Origin: Streptomyces nitrosporeus | Lineage (GTDB): Bacteria > Actinomycetota > Actinomycetes > Streptomycetales > Streptomycetaceae | Assembly (NCBI RefSeq): GCF_008704555.1 | Contig: NZ_CP023702.1 | Span: 2,728,001-2,792,000, forward strand | Length of the DNA stretch: 64,000 nucleotides | Direction of reading: 5' to 3' | Part shown: piece by piece, positions 55,877-64,000 of the stretch | Layout of the letters: the number at the start of each line of letters is the position of its first letter | Position numbering within the stretch: the stretch's first letter is position 1 | The notes under the pieces: generated by a model | The model's input: only the letters and a program-made list of their open reading frames with translations | The model's database searches: none | Told to the model about the DNA's origin: nothing | Made by a program: the position numbers and the translations under genes

Positions 55877-56053
55877 TCAGTACTCGCCCGACTCGCGGGG
55901 TTCGCGGCGGAACCAGAGCCCGATGCCCGATCCGATCACCACGGCGCCCGCGCAGGCGCTGAGCACGATCCGCGGTGCGCCGTCCTCCATGAGGTTGAGG
56001 AGGAGGTTGGCGGCGACGGCGAGGCAGAGCAGGGTCCAGAGCAGGGCCTTCAT
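55877..56053 (-). CDS. Small two-helix membrane protein
   Basis: A 58-residue protein: MKALLWTLLCLAVAANLLLN forms one helix, then NLMEDGAPR and a second helix (IVLSACAGAVVIGSGIGLWF), ending in RREPRESGEY. A clear GGAGGAACCC ribosome site precedes the ATG and codon bias is normal. It lies 123 bp after the ABC ATPase on the same strand and could be cotranscribed with that operon. Function unknown. Confidence 0.75.
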   Translation of the reverse strand: MKALLWTLLCLAVAANLLLNLMEDGAPRIVLSACAGAVVIGSGIGLWFRREPRESGEY

Positions 56054-56176
56054 GGGTTCCTCCGTGGTCGGGCGGGTGTGTGTCCAGTCTTCCCGGGGGC
56101 GGCCGTCCCCGGGAGGGAGGCCGCACCCGGGAAAGGGGTGTAGCGGGCTGCACCCCGCCCCGCGGAGGACCGGCCG

Positions 56177-56860
56177 TCAGGCCGCGGCGTTCTCGGTGAC
56201 CGTGACCCTCCCCTTCCTGATCGTCGCCACCCGTGGCGCCTTGCGGGCGAGGGAGCTGTCGTGGGTGACCATCACGAAGGTCAGCCCGTGCTCCTCCCGG
56301 AGGCCGTCGAGGAGTTCCATGATCTCGTCGCGCATGGACTCGTCGAGGTTGCCGGTCGGTTCGTCGGCGAGCAGCACCTTGGGCCGCTTGACCAGGGCCC
56401 GCGCGATGGCGACGCGCTGCTGCTGGCCGCCGGACATCTCGCCGGGCAGGTGGGTGGGGCGGTCGCCGAGGCCGACCGACTCCAGGGCTTCGGCGGCCCG
56501 TTCGCGCCGGGCCTTCGCGCCGAGGCCGAGGGGGACGAGGGCGGTCTCGACGTTCTCCCGGGCGGTGAGGGTGGGGATGAGGTTGAAGCTCTGGAAGACG
56601 AACCCGATGGATGCGGCGCGGATCTCGGTGAGCCGGGACTCGGGGAGCTTCGCCAGGTCGACGCCGTCGAGTTCGACGGTCCCGGAGGTGGGCCGGTCGA
56701 GGCCGCCGAGCATCTGGAGGAGGGTGGACTTGCCTCCGCCGGTCGGGCCCTGGATGACGAGCCGGCCCCCGTCCTCGATGGTCAGGTCGACGCCGGCGAG
56801 CGCGTCGACCGGGTTCTTGCCGCGCATGTAGCGCCTGGTGACTCCGGTGAGCTGGTACAT
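56177..56860 (-). CDS. ABC transporter ATPase (LolD/MacB type)
   Basis: A 227-residue ATP-binding protein: Walker A IQGPTGGGKSTLLQ (Gly in place of the more usual Ser/Gly-Ala), Q-loop FVFQSFNLIPTLTARENV, signature MSGGQQQRVAIARALV and Walker B VLLADEPTGNLDE, H-loop VMVTHD. Length and motifs place it with mechanotransmission (MacB/LolD/BceA) ATPases that work with FtsX-like permeases. Second gene after the permease (52-bp gap). Confidence 0.94.
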   Translation of the reverse strand: MYQLTGVTRRYMRGKNPVDALAGVDLTIEDGGRLVIQGPTGGGKSTLLQMLGGLDRPTSGTVELDGVDLAKLPESRLTEIRAASIGFVFQSFNLIPTLTARENVETALVPLGLGAKARRERAAEALESVGLGDRPTHLPGEMSGGQQQRVAIARALVKRPKVLLADEPTGNLDESMRDEIMELLDGLREEHGLTFVMVTHDSSLARKAPRVATIRKGRVTVTENAAA

Positions 56861-56912
56861 GGTGAACTCCTGCTGTGCGTACGGTCGTCGAGGGGGCCTG
56901 CTGGAAGCGGTG

Positions 56913-58352
56913 TCATGCGACGCGGCGCAGGGCGTCGGCCGGGCGCAGCCGGGAGGCCCGCCAGCCGCCGAAGCCCCCGGCGACGAGGCCGCCCGCCACG
57001 GCCAGGCCGACGGCGATCAGGACGGTGCTCAGGGAGACCGGTGCGGTCAGGGCGATGTCGAGGGTCCTGGCCGCGGTCCGGCTGCCGGGGCCGCCGCCCA
57101 TCCGGCCACCGCCGCCCGGGGAGCCGAGCTGGGCGGTGAGGGTGGGGCTGACGGCGGTCACGGCGTACGCGCCGGCGACGCCGGCGGCGATACCGAGGGC
57201 TCCGCCGATGAGGCCGTTGACCAGGGCTTCTCCGATGACCTGGCGGGTGACCCGGCCGCTCTTCCAGCCGAGCGCCTTGAGGGTGCCGAACTCGCGTACG
57301 CGGCGGCTGACCGCGGAGGAGGTGAGCAGGCCGGCGACGAGGAACGCGGCGATCAGCACGGCGGCGGAGAGCCACGTGCCGACGCCGGCGGCGAGGTCCG
57401 AGGCGGTCGACAGGGAGCCGGAGACCGTGTCGGCGAGGTCGGCGGAGGTGGTGACGGTGGTACCGGGGACGTTCTTCCGGATGGCGGCCTTGACGGCGTC
57501 GATCCGCTGCGAGTCGGTGGCCTTCACGTAGACCGTGGTGACCTCGTCCTCGGTGCCGGCGAGGGTCTGCGCCTGCTTCAGCGGTATGTAGACGTCGGCG
57601 GCGGCGTCACCGCTGTCGGCCGTGGCGATGCCGACGATCTCGTAGCCGGTGCCGGAGACCGTGACCTTCCCGCCGAGGGCGAGTTCCTTCTCCCCGGCGT
57701 AGGCGGAGTCGACGACGGCGACCTTCGCGTCGGTCTCGGTGGCCTCGAAGGTACGGCCGCTCGTGATCCCGGACGAGGTGAGCGGGCCGAGGTCCTGCCG
57801 GGTGACGTCGGTGCCGGACACGGTGAAGGAGTCGACGTCGAAGGAGGCGCCGCCCCCCTGGACCTCTCCCTCGGGCCGGCCGGTGCCGCCCCGGCCGCCG
57901 GGTCCGCCGTCCTGGCCGGAGCTCTCGTCCTGCGTGAACTCGCCGCGCCGGAACTGGCCGTCGACCTTCATGACGGTCAGGCTGAGGCCGCCGGCGGCGT
58001 CGGCGACGCCGTCCTGCCCGCCCACCTCGGTGACGGTGGAGGCGGCGAGGGTCTGGAACCCCTGGACCATGACCCGGTCCGTGCTCTGGGTCTCCTCGTC
58101 GTCCTTGGCGTCGAACTCGAACCGGGGCCGCTCGGTACCGCCGGCTCCCGGCGCCGCGGCGGCCTTGGTCACCGTCATGTCGGTGCCGAGGCCGTACAGC
58201 GACTGGAGGACCTTGTCCTGGGCCTTGGACATGCCGGAGGAGACCGAACTGACGACGATGACCAGCGCGATGCCGAGGGCGAGCCCCGAGGCGACGACGA
58301 GCGCCGCCTTTCTGCGGCGGCGCAGTTCGCGCCGGAGGTAGGTGAAGAACAT
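56913..58352 (-). CDS. FtsX/MacB-like ABC permease
   Basis: A 479-residue membrane protein. An N-terminal helix (ALVVASGLALGIALVIVVSS), a large extracytoplasmic MacB-type periplasmic domain (about 50-320) with a Gly-rich loop, and three C-terminal helices with the FtsX motif VREFGTLKALGWKSGRVTRQVI are seen. With the ATPase it forms a MacB/BceAB-type system for export, lipoprotein handling or stress sensing. No two-component system is adjacent. Confidence 0.92.
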   Translation of the reverse strand: MFFTYLRRELRRRRKAALVVASGLALGIALVIVVSSVSSGMSKAQDKVLQSLYGLGTDMTVTKAAAAPGAGGTERPRFEFDAKDDEETQSTDRVMVQGFQTLAASTVTEVGGQDGVADAAGGLSLTVMKVDGQFRRGEFTQDESSGQDGGPGGRGGTGRPEGEVQGGGASFDVDSFTVSGTDVTRQDLGPLTSSGITSGRTFEATETDAKVAVVDSAYAGEKELALGGKVTVSGTGYEIVGIATADSGDAAADVYIPLKQAQTLAGTEDEVTTVYVKATDSQRIDAVKAAIRKNVPGTTVTTSADLADTVSGSLSTASDLAAGVGTWLSAAVLIAAFLVAGLLTSSAVSRRVREFGTLKALGWKSGRVTRQVIGEALVNGLIGGALGIAAGVAGAYAVTAVSPTLTAQLGSPGGGGRMGGGPGSRTAARTLDIALTAPVSLSTVLIAVGLAVAGGLVAGGFGGWRASRLRPADALRRVA

Positions 58353-58424
58353 GGCGCGAAGGTACGGAGCCGGTGTGATGAGGGGTTGAGGGCACGATGA
58401 GAGCGGGATGAGAACCCTGACACG

Positions 58425-58468
58425 CCGAAGGCGGCGGCACCCGGTGGTCCGGGTGCCGCCGCCTTCGG
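58425..58468 (-). terminator. Terminator of L,D-transpeptidase gene
   Basis: Perfect 20-bp arms (58425-58444, 58449-58468) around a 4-base loop TGGT, 25 bases past the stop at 58493. Confidence 0.88.
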
Positions 58469-58492
58469 GCGGGGACGGGGGCGGTCAGGGGA

Positions 58493-59746
58493 TCAGACGG
58501 CGGAGCCCGCGACCCACTCCGACCAGCTCATGTTCCAGCCGTTGAGGCCGTTGTCCGGGGTGATCGTCCTGTCCGGGGAGTTCTTGACGATGACGACGTC
58601 GCCGATCATCGAGTTGTCGTAGAACCAGGCGCCCGGGGTGTTCGGGTCGTCGGCGCCCTGCTTGTCCTCCAGGCCGACGCATCCGTGGCTGGTGTTGGCG
58701 GTGCCGAAGATGCCCTTGCCCCAGTAGTTGCCGTGGATGAAGGTGCCCGACGTGGACAGCCGCATGGCGTGCGGGACGTCCTTGATGTCGTACTCGCCCT
58801 TGCCGTCGTCGTCGGTGAAGCCGACGGTGGCACCGTCCATGCGGGTCTCCTTGTACTTCTCGGAGATCACCATCTGGCCGTTGTAGGTCGGGTTGTCGGG
58901 CGAACCGGCGGAGATCGGGATGGTCTTGATGGTCTTGCCGTCCTGGGTGACGGTCATGGTGTGCGCCTTGGCGTCCACCGTCGAGACCTGGTTGCGGCCG
59001 ACCTTGAAGGTGACCGTCTTCTGCTGGACGCCCACCACGCCGTCGGCCCCCTCGACGCCGTCCAGCGCCAGCTTGAGGGAGACGGTGGAACCGCCCTGCC
59101 AGTAGTCCTCGGGACGCAGGTCGAGCCGCTGGTTGTTGAACCAGTGGCCGACGACCTCCTGGCCGCTGCTCGACGTCACCGTGATGCCGTCCTGGACGGC
59201 CTTCTTGTTGGTGATCGGCTTGTTGAAGTTGATCGAGACGGGCATGCCGACGCCGACGGTGGAGCCGTCCTCGGGGGTGAAGTTCCCGATGAAGCTGTTC
59301 TCGGGGGAGACCGTGGTGAAGGAGCTGTTGGCGTGTGCCTGACGACCTTCGGAGTCGGCGGCGGTCGCGCTGATCTTGTACGTGGTGGAGCGCTCCAGCT
59401 GGCCGTTCGGCTTCCAGCTGGAGCCGTCGGCGGCGAGGGTGCCCTCGACGGCGTCGCCCCCCGACGTGGTCATGGTGACCTCGGTCAGCTTGCCCTTGGT
59501 GACACTCACCGCGGCCGCGTTGTTGATGCTGGCGTCGGTCGCGCCGTTCTTCGGCGCGATCGTTATCTGGGCCTCGGACGCGTCCTTGGCCGCGGCCTCG
59601 TCCACCTGCGCCTGTGACGTCTTCGAGCTCTCGGCACCCGCGCCCGGGGCCGCTCCGCCGTCGTCGCTGCAGGCGGAAAGCACCAGTACGCCACCGAGCA
59701 GTGCGGACGCGGCCGTGAGGGCCCGGCGCCGCTTGCTGTCCGTCAT
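58493..59746 (-). CDS. L,D-transpeptidase lipoprotein (YkuD domain)
   Basis: A 417-residue lipoprotein: signal RALTAASALLGGVLVLSAC with lipobox LSAC (Cys about 27). Two Ig-like domains follow (about 60-270), then the YkuD catalytic domain with IHGNYW, the signature TSHGCVGL (His354, nucleophile Cys356) and HAMRLSTSGTF. It forms 3-3 peptidoglycan cross-links, which streptomycetes use widely. The start at 59746 was chosen because GGAGAAG lies six bases upstream; ATG 59761 is in frame. Resembles mycobacterial LdtMt2 in layout. Confidence 0.95.
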   Translation of the reverse strand: MTDSKRRRALTAASALLGGVLVLSACSDDGGAAPGAGAESSKTSQAQVDEAAAKDASEAQITIAPKNGATDASINNAAAVSVTKGKLTEVTMTTSGGDAVEGTLAADGSSWKPNGQLERSTTYKISATAADSEGRQAHANSSFTTVSPENSFIGNFTPEDGSTVGVGMPVSINFNKPITNKKAVQDGITVTSSSGQEVVGHWFNNQRLDLRPEDYWQGGSTVSLKLALDGVEGADGVVGVQQKTVTFKVGRNQVSTVDAKAHTMTVTQDGKTIKTIPISAGSPDNPTYNGQMVISEKYKETRMDGATVGFTDDDGKGEYDIKDVPHAMRLSTSGTFIHGNYWGKGIFGTANTSHGCVGLEDKQGADDPNTPGAWFYDNSMIGDVVIVKNSPDRTITPDNGLNGWNMSWSEWVAGSAV

Positions 59747-59954
59747 CACACGCTTCTCCATCGTCGCCGTTTTCCCCAAAGATCCCCGGACGGGGGCAGC
59801 CGGACGGCTCTCCCCGTCAATGTTCCAAGAACACCCGGAACGGGTCTTCCGTTCCACATCCGCCGAAGATGTGGGGAACACCACTCATCGACGCACCGCC
59901 CGCGGCGGCGGTTCCCGGAGCCCGGTGGACGCCCCGCCGGGTACCCCGGCGGCG

Positions 59955-60356
59955 TCAGCGGTACTCCGCGTCGATGGCTTCCTCGTTGTCCGTCTCATTG
60001 TCCTCGATCCCGAAATAGGCATCGTCCTCGTCGTCCCCGACGGTCCAGTCCTCGGCGTCGGGGTCGTAGTCGACGGGCTCGCTGTTCCAGGACGCCTGGG
60101 CGAGCTCGACCCCGGGCACCCGGCCGACGAGGTCCAGCGGATCGACGAGCGACGCGAGCGCCTCAGCTGCGTCTTCCCTCACCGCCTCCTCGCCATGCGT
60201 GTCCGGCCCGTCGGAATCGGCGGGCCCCCGGCCGGCCTCGGTACGGCCCGCGGCGAGGTTCTCCAGGGCGGCGCCGGTCAGCGCTCCGGCGTCGGTGATC
60301 TCCAGCACCAGGTCCACCCGGAGCCGGACGAACGATGTTGTCTGCGAAGTGGTCAT
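59955..60356 (-). CDS. Conserved hypothetical, acidic C-terminus
   Basis: A 133-residue acidic protein: MTTSQTTSFVRLRVDLVLEI at the N-terminus, SLVDPLDLVGRVPGVEL in the middle and an Asp/Glu-rich tail (DDEDDAYFGIEDNETDNEEA). No domain recognised. It could share the transcript of the L,D-transpeptidase, whose start lies 208 bp downstream. Codon bias is normal. Confidence 0.65.
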   Translation of the reverse strand: MTTSQTTSFVRLRVDLVLEITDAGALTGAALENLAAGRTEAGRGPADSDGPDTHGEEAVREDAAEALASLVDPLDLVGRVPGVELAQASWNSEPVDYDPDAEDWTVGDDEDDAYFGIEDNETDNEEAIDAEYR

Positions 60357-60593
60357 GGCCGGAGCGTAAGGGGCGGGGGGTCCGCGCCTCTCCTCCGGCC
60401 CACCGCTTCGCCGCCGGCCCCGCCGGCCGCGCCCCTGCGTCCCGGACTCCGCCTCCGCCCCGGTACGGGGAGCCCGGCACCGCTCCCCCTCCCCCTGACA
60501 ATCGCGGGCGGGGTGGTTAGCATCGGCCCACGGGGTCACGGGGGCCGGGCACCGGGCCCTCCAACTGACGCTTGTCGCAAGGGGATCGATTCT

Positions 60594-60902
60594 GTGTCCA
60601 TCGCTCGTCGCACACTGCTGACCGCAACGGCCGCCGGCACACTGCTCTGCGCCCTGTGGTTCGTACCCTCCGCCAACGCTACCGGCGGGAGCACCGCCCC
60701 CGCCGGGGCCGCCGCTTCCGCCGGGCAGGACCCGCGGGCGGACGCGGCGGAGGAGTCCGGCACCGGCGAGCGGCTCGCCGACACCGGCACCGGGGTCGAC
60801 ACCACGCCCTATCTGGCCGGCGGCACCCTGTCGCTGTGCCTGGGCGCGGGCTTCGTCGCCTACTCCGTACGCCGCGGCCAGGCCGTGAACCCCGGCGTCT
60901 GA
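60594..60902 (+). CDS. LADTG-motif surface protein (probable sortase E substrate)
   Basis: A 102-residue secreted protein. The signal peptide (RRTLLTATAAGTLLCALWFV, cleavage near ANA) precedes a short Ala/Gly-rich mature part. A C-terminal sorting signal follows: LADTG, a membrane helix (GGTLSLCLGAGFVAYSV) and the basic tail RRGQ. LAxTG is the site used by class E sortases in streptomycetes, so the protein is probably attached to the wall. The mature part is too short for an enzyme. GTG start behind AAGGGG. Confidence 0.82.
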   Translation: MSIARRTLLTATAAGTLLCALWFVPSANATGGSTAPAGAAASAGQDPRADAAEESGTGERLADTGTGVDTTPYLAGGTLSLCLGAGFVAYSVRRGQAVNPGV

Positions 60903-60954
60903 CCGGACGGGGCCCGAAGCCCCTTCGCTCCGCGCCGGCTTGAGGGGCGGTCCC

Positions 60955-62514
60955 TCAGGCCAGCGGACCGGTCACCGACTCGGCCGCCGCGACCAGTCCG
61001 CCCCCGGCCACGAAGGTCTCGGCGGCGGCCAGGTCGGGGGCGAGGAAACGGTCCGGCCCCGGCCCCTGCACACCTGCCGCGCGCAGGGCGCGGATGACGG
61101 CCGACGAGGCGGGCGCCGGGACCGGACCATCGGCGGAACGCAGTTCGACGGCGCGGGTGGCGGCGTACAGCTCCACGGCGACGATCCGCGTCAGCCCGCT
61201 GACCGCGGTCCGCAGTTTCCGGGCCGCCGACCAGCCCATCGAGACGTGGTCCTCCTGCATCGCGGACGACGGGATGGAGTCGACGGACGCCGGGACCGCG
61301 AGCCGTTTCAACTCGCTGACCAGGGCGGCCTGTGTGTACTGGGCGATCATCAGGCCCGAGTCGAGGCCCGCGTCGTCGGCGAGGAACGGCGGCAGCCCGT
61401 GCGAGCGGTTCCTGTCCAGCAGCCGGTCCGTGCGGCGTTCGCAGATCGAGCCGAGGTCGGCGGCGACGATCGCCAGGAAGTCCAGCACATAGGCGACGGG
61501 CGCCCCGTGAAAGTTCCCGTTGGACTCCACCCTCCCGTCGGGCAGCACCACCGGGTTGTCGACGGCGGCGGCCAGTTCGCGGTCGGCGACGAGGCACCCG
61601 TGTGCGAGCGTGTCCCGCCCCGCCCCGTTGACCTGGGGGGCGCAGCGTACCGAGTAGGCGTCCTGGACGCGGGGCGCGTCGCCGGTGAGGTCGGCGTGCC
61701 GCCCGGTGAGCCCCGAACCCGCCAGCACCCGCAGCATGTTGGCGGCGGAGACGCCCTGGCCGGGGTGCGGCCGGATGGCGTGCAGCTCCGGGGCGAGGAC
61801 CTTCTCCGTACCGAGGAGCGCCTCCAGGCAGAGGGCGGCGGTGATGTCGGCGGCGGTGTAGAGGTTCTTCAGGTCGGCGAGGGCCATCACCAGCATGCCG
61901 AGCATGCCGTCGGTGCCGTTGAGCAGCGCGAGTCCCTCCTTCTCGCGCAGCTCGACGGGGGTGATCCCGTGTGCGGCGAGCAGCTCGCCGGCAGGCCGTA
62001 CGACGCCGTCCGGGCCCTCCGCGTCCCCCTCGCCCATCAGCGCCAGGGCGCAGTGCGAGAGAGGGGCTAGGTCCCCGGAGCAGCCCAGCGAGCCGTACTC
62101 GTGGACGACGGGGGTGATGCCCGCGTTGAGCACGTCGGCCATGGTCTGCGCGACCTCGGGCCGTACGCCGGTACGACCGGAGGCGACGGTCTTCAGCCGG
62201 AGGAACATCAGGGCCCGCACCACCTCGCGTTCGACGCGGGGGCCCATGCCCGCGGCGTGCGAGCGGACGATGTTGCGCTGGAGGCGTGCGCGCAGCCCGG
62301 GGCTGATGTGCCGGGTGGCCAGGGCGCCGAAGCCGGTGGAGACGCCGTAGACCGGTTCGGGCTTCGCGGCCAGTGCGTCGACGACCTCGCGGGCGGCGGC
62401 GAGGGCTTCCACGGCGGCGGCGGAGAGCTCGACCCGGGCGCCCTCGCGGGCCACGGCGACGACGTCCTCGGCGGTGGTACCGGACGTCCCCACCACGACA
62501 GTGTGCATATCCAT
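60955..62514 (-). CDS. hutH: Histidine ammonia-lyase
   Basis: A 519-residue enzyme deaminating histidine to urocanate, the first step of histidine use. The MIO cofactor is formed from Cys145-Ser146-Gly147 in YGSLGCSGDLAPLSH (streptomycetes use CSG instead of ASG). Other motifs are GVSTGFGALATRHI, QDAYSVRCAPQV and AMQEDHVSMGWSAARKL. The start at 62514 gives the MDMHTVVVGTSG N-terminus that I recall for S. griseus HutH. No other hut gene is adjacent, as is usual for Streptomyces. Confidence 0.97.
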   Translation of the reverse strand: MDMHTVVVGTSGTTAEDVVAVAREGARVELSAAAVEALAAAREVVDALAAKPEPVYGVSTGFGALATRHISPGLRARLQRNIVRSHAAGMGPRVEREVVRALMFLRLKTVASGRTGVRPEVAQTMADVLNAGITPVVHEYGSLGCSGDLAPLSHCALALMGEGDAEGPDGVVRPAGELLAAHGITPVELREKEGLALLNGTDGMLGMLVMALADLKNLYTAADITAALCLEALLGTEKVLAPELHAIRPHPGQGVSAANMLRVLAGSGLTGRHADLTGDAPRVQDAYSVRCAPQVNGAGRDTLAHGCLVADRELAAAVDNPVVLPDGRVESNGNFHGAPVAYVLDFLAIVAADLGSICERRTDRLLDRNRSHGLPPFLADDAGLDSGLMIAQYTQAALVSELKRLAVPASVDSIPSSAMQEDHVSMGWSAARKLRTAVSGLTRIVAVELYAATRAVELRSADGPVPAPASSAVIRALRAAGVQGPGPDRFLAPDLAAAETFVAGGGLVAAAESVTGPLA

Positions 62515-62599
62515 ATTCAGAAGCGTACGGATTGAAAGCCGCCATGTCACCAGTGGTCGGCCCGCCGGCCCCTTACCTCCGTACCTCCGTGACCGCGCC

Positions 62600-62670
62600 C
62601 GCCCGCCCCGGTCCCTGCCCCCGTCCCGGTCCCGGTCCCTGTTCCCGTCCCGGCCCCGGGCCTGTCCCGG
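62600..62670. repeat. TCCCGG-type low-complexity repeat
   Basis: About 70 bp of GTCCC(T/G)/TCCCGG units between hutH and the GGDEF gene. Non-coding. Confidence 0.7.
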
Positions 62671-62695
62671 CCTCAGGCACCTGCCGCCCGGCCGG

Positions 62696-63862
62696 TCACC
62701 GCTCCGGGGACGGCAGGTTGCCGCGGAGTCTGCGCCGGTCGTGGGGCGCCTCGGGTGGGGAGTCGGCCAGCCGGAGCACCTCCCCGTCCCGCCCGGCCAC
62801 CACCGGGTGGCGGGAGCGGGCCGCCTTGGCCTGGTACTGCGCCGCGTCCGCGAGGCGGAACAGCCTGCGGGCCGAACGCACCGGCCCGATGTCGTCGCCG
62901 GTCGAGGCGACCCCGCAGGCGACCCCGTCGCCGAGCTCCAGCCCGGCGGCGCGCGCGCACAGCTCCCCGGCCACCGCGATCACCTCGTCCGCCGCGGGGC
63001 CGACGGCCAGCAGGCAGAACTCGTCGCCGCCCAGCCGGGCCGCCAGGGTGTCCGGGAGCATCGCCCCACAGAAGGACAGCACCGAGCCGAATCGTTCCAG
63101 CAGGCGGTCGCCGACCGCGTGGCCATGGGTGTCGTTGACCGCCTTCAGCCCGTTGAGGTCACAGACGACGAGACTGACCACGGCCTCCTCGGTACGGTGC
63201 CGCTCCAGCGCCTCGTCGAGCCGGATGTCCACGGCGCGGCGGTTGGCGACGCCGGTCAGCGGGTCGGTGAACGCCAGCTTGCGGACCTCCTCCAGCCGCT
63301 CGGTCTGGACGATCCCGGCGGCGACGACCGCGGCCAGCACGGTCGCGAAGTCGGCGTCGTCCCGGTCGAAGACCGGCACCCCGGCCGGCCGGGCGACGTA
63401 CAGCTCGCCCCAGGCCCGGCCGTGCAGCACGATCGGCGCCACCACACAGCAGCCGCGCCCGCGCCGGCGCAGCGCGGCGACCCGCTGGTGGCAGTACGGA
63501 CGGGCCCCGCGGGCCGGGGCCCCCGGCGAGCCGGCGCCGTCGGCGGTCTCCACCCAGGCGTCCGGCTCACCGCCGCCGGCCCACCGCTCGTGGAGGAACT
63601 CGGTGATCTCCGGGAAGTGGTGCACGGGGTACGTCTCCTCGTCGGGGAACTCCTCCTCCCCCTCGGCCCGCTGCCCGGCGTTCACCAGGACCCGGAGCCT
63701 GCCCCGGTCCCGCTCCCACACGGAGAGGGCGGCGAAACCGCCGCCCAGTGCCTCGCACGCCCCGAGGGCGGCCGCCCGCCACGACTCCTGCGGCGTATAG
63801 GCCGCCGCCATGGCCTGTGCCAGCGAAACCACGGCCCGCAGCCGTCTGTCGTCACCGCCCAT
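62696..63862 (-). CDS. GAF-GGDEF diguanylate cyclase
   Basis: A 388-residue cytosolic protein: a GAF-like sensor (about 10-195; FAALSVWERDRGRLRVLVNA, CCVVAPIVLHGRAWGELYVA) and a GGDEF domain (about 215-360). The active-site motif GGDEF is intact at residues 278-282 and the substrate region DPLTGVANRR is present, so it should make cyclic di-GMP, which controls streptomycete development through BldD. No RxxD inhibitory site was clearly seen. The start at 63862 excludes an Arg-rich extension. In S. coelicolor a GGDEF gene also neighbours hutH (from memory). Confidence 0.93.
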   Translation of the reverse strand: MGGDDRRLRAVVSLAQAMAAAYTPQESWRAAALGACEALGGGFAALSVWERDRGRLRVLVNAGQRAEGEEEFPDEETYPVHHFPEITEFLHERWAGGGEPDAWVETADGAGSPGAPARGARPYCHQRVAALRRRGRGCCVVAPIVLHGRAWGELYVARPAGVPVFDRDDADFATVLAAVVAAGIVQTERLEEVRKLAFTDPLTGVANRRAVDIRLDEALERHRTEEAVVSLVVCDLNGLKAVNDTHGHAVGDRLLERFGSVLSFCGAMLPDTLAARLGGDEFCLLAVGPAADEVIAVAGELCARAAGLELGDGVACGVASTGDDIGPVRSARRLFRLADAAQYQAKAARSRHPVVAGRDGEVLRLADSPPEAPHDRRRLRGNLPSPER

Positions 63863-64000
63863 CACCCCAGCGTAAGGGCTGTCCGGTGATCCCTCGCGGG
63901 ACAGGGCAGGACGGCGGACGCGACGCGCGGCAGGGCGAAGGGGCAGGACGACGGACGCCACGTGCTGCGGGACGAAGGGGCAGGACGGCGGGCGTGACGC

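Overview
The window is a very GC-rich actinobacterial chromosome segment, almost certainly Streptomyces. Evidence includes third-codon-position GC bias, GTG/TTG starts behind GGAGG-type ribosome sites, a mycothiol conjugate amidase, a CSG-type histidine ammonia-lyase, XRE/DUF397/DUF6879 genes, a ClgR-like regulator ending in LAA and a LADTG surface protein. From memory, the order pckG, mca, greA, threonine dehydratase, cystathionine synthase, msrA, hutH, GGDEF runs parallel (inverted) to the S. coelicolor SCO4979 to SCO4931 interval, so this looks like core chromosome with accessory insertions. No rRNA or tRNA gene was seen.

Layout. 0-4.3 kb: a partial unknown gene, an Nramp-like transporter and a membrane Ser/Thr kinase. 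4.3-11.4 kb: a compact catabolic locus (GntP permease, RidA, IclR regulator, KDG-type kinase; divergently a PLP/metal amino-acid deaminase and an N-acyl-D-amino-acid deacylase) with palindromes in the divergent promoter. The parts fit uptake, deacetylation, deamination and phosphorylation of an N-acylated amino-sugar acid such as N-acetylglucosaminate. 11.4-37.3 kb: mostly housekeeping genes (GT-C membrane protein, secreted protease, alanine-type aminotransferase, PEP carboxykinase, TrhA, DUF255 protein, sigma-like protein with a divergent STAND/TPR ATPase, mca, greA, DrrAB-like exporter, threonine dehydratase, MarR, cystathionine synthase/lyase, msrA).

37.6-44.8 kb is an accessory, decaying stretch. 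It holds a Streptomyces-type XRE/DUF6879/DUF397 group whose XRE gene has an in-frame TGA, a frameshifted conserved gene, a kinase-like protein, a frameshifted GNAT, a three-repeat orphan type I-E CRISPR remnant and a winged-helix protein. 45.4-52.6 kb has an alcohol dehydrogenase, a ClgR/PopR-like regulator and a pectin locus: pectate lyase and pectinesterase carrying the same 471-bp lectin module, divergent from a striking gene that joins an ECF sigma factor, an HxxxCxxC anti-sigma-like motif, one membrane helix and an extracellular beta-helix. 52.8-64 kb: a lipoprotein, gdhA, a LolD/MacB-like ABC pair, an L,D-transpeptidase, a LADTG surface protein, hutH and a GAF-GGDEF protein.

The two most interesting systems are the amino-sugar-acid locus (4.3-11.4 kb) and the membrane sigma factor/pectin locus (47.1-52.6 kb).
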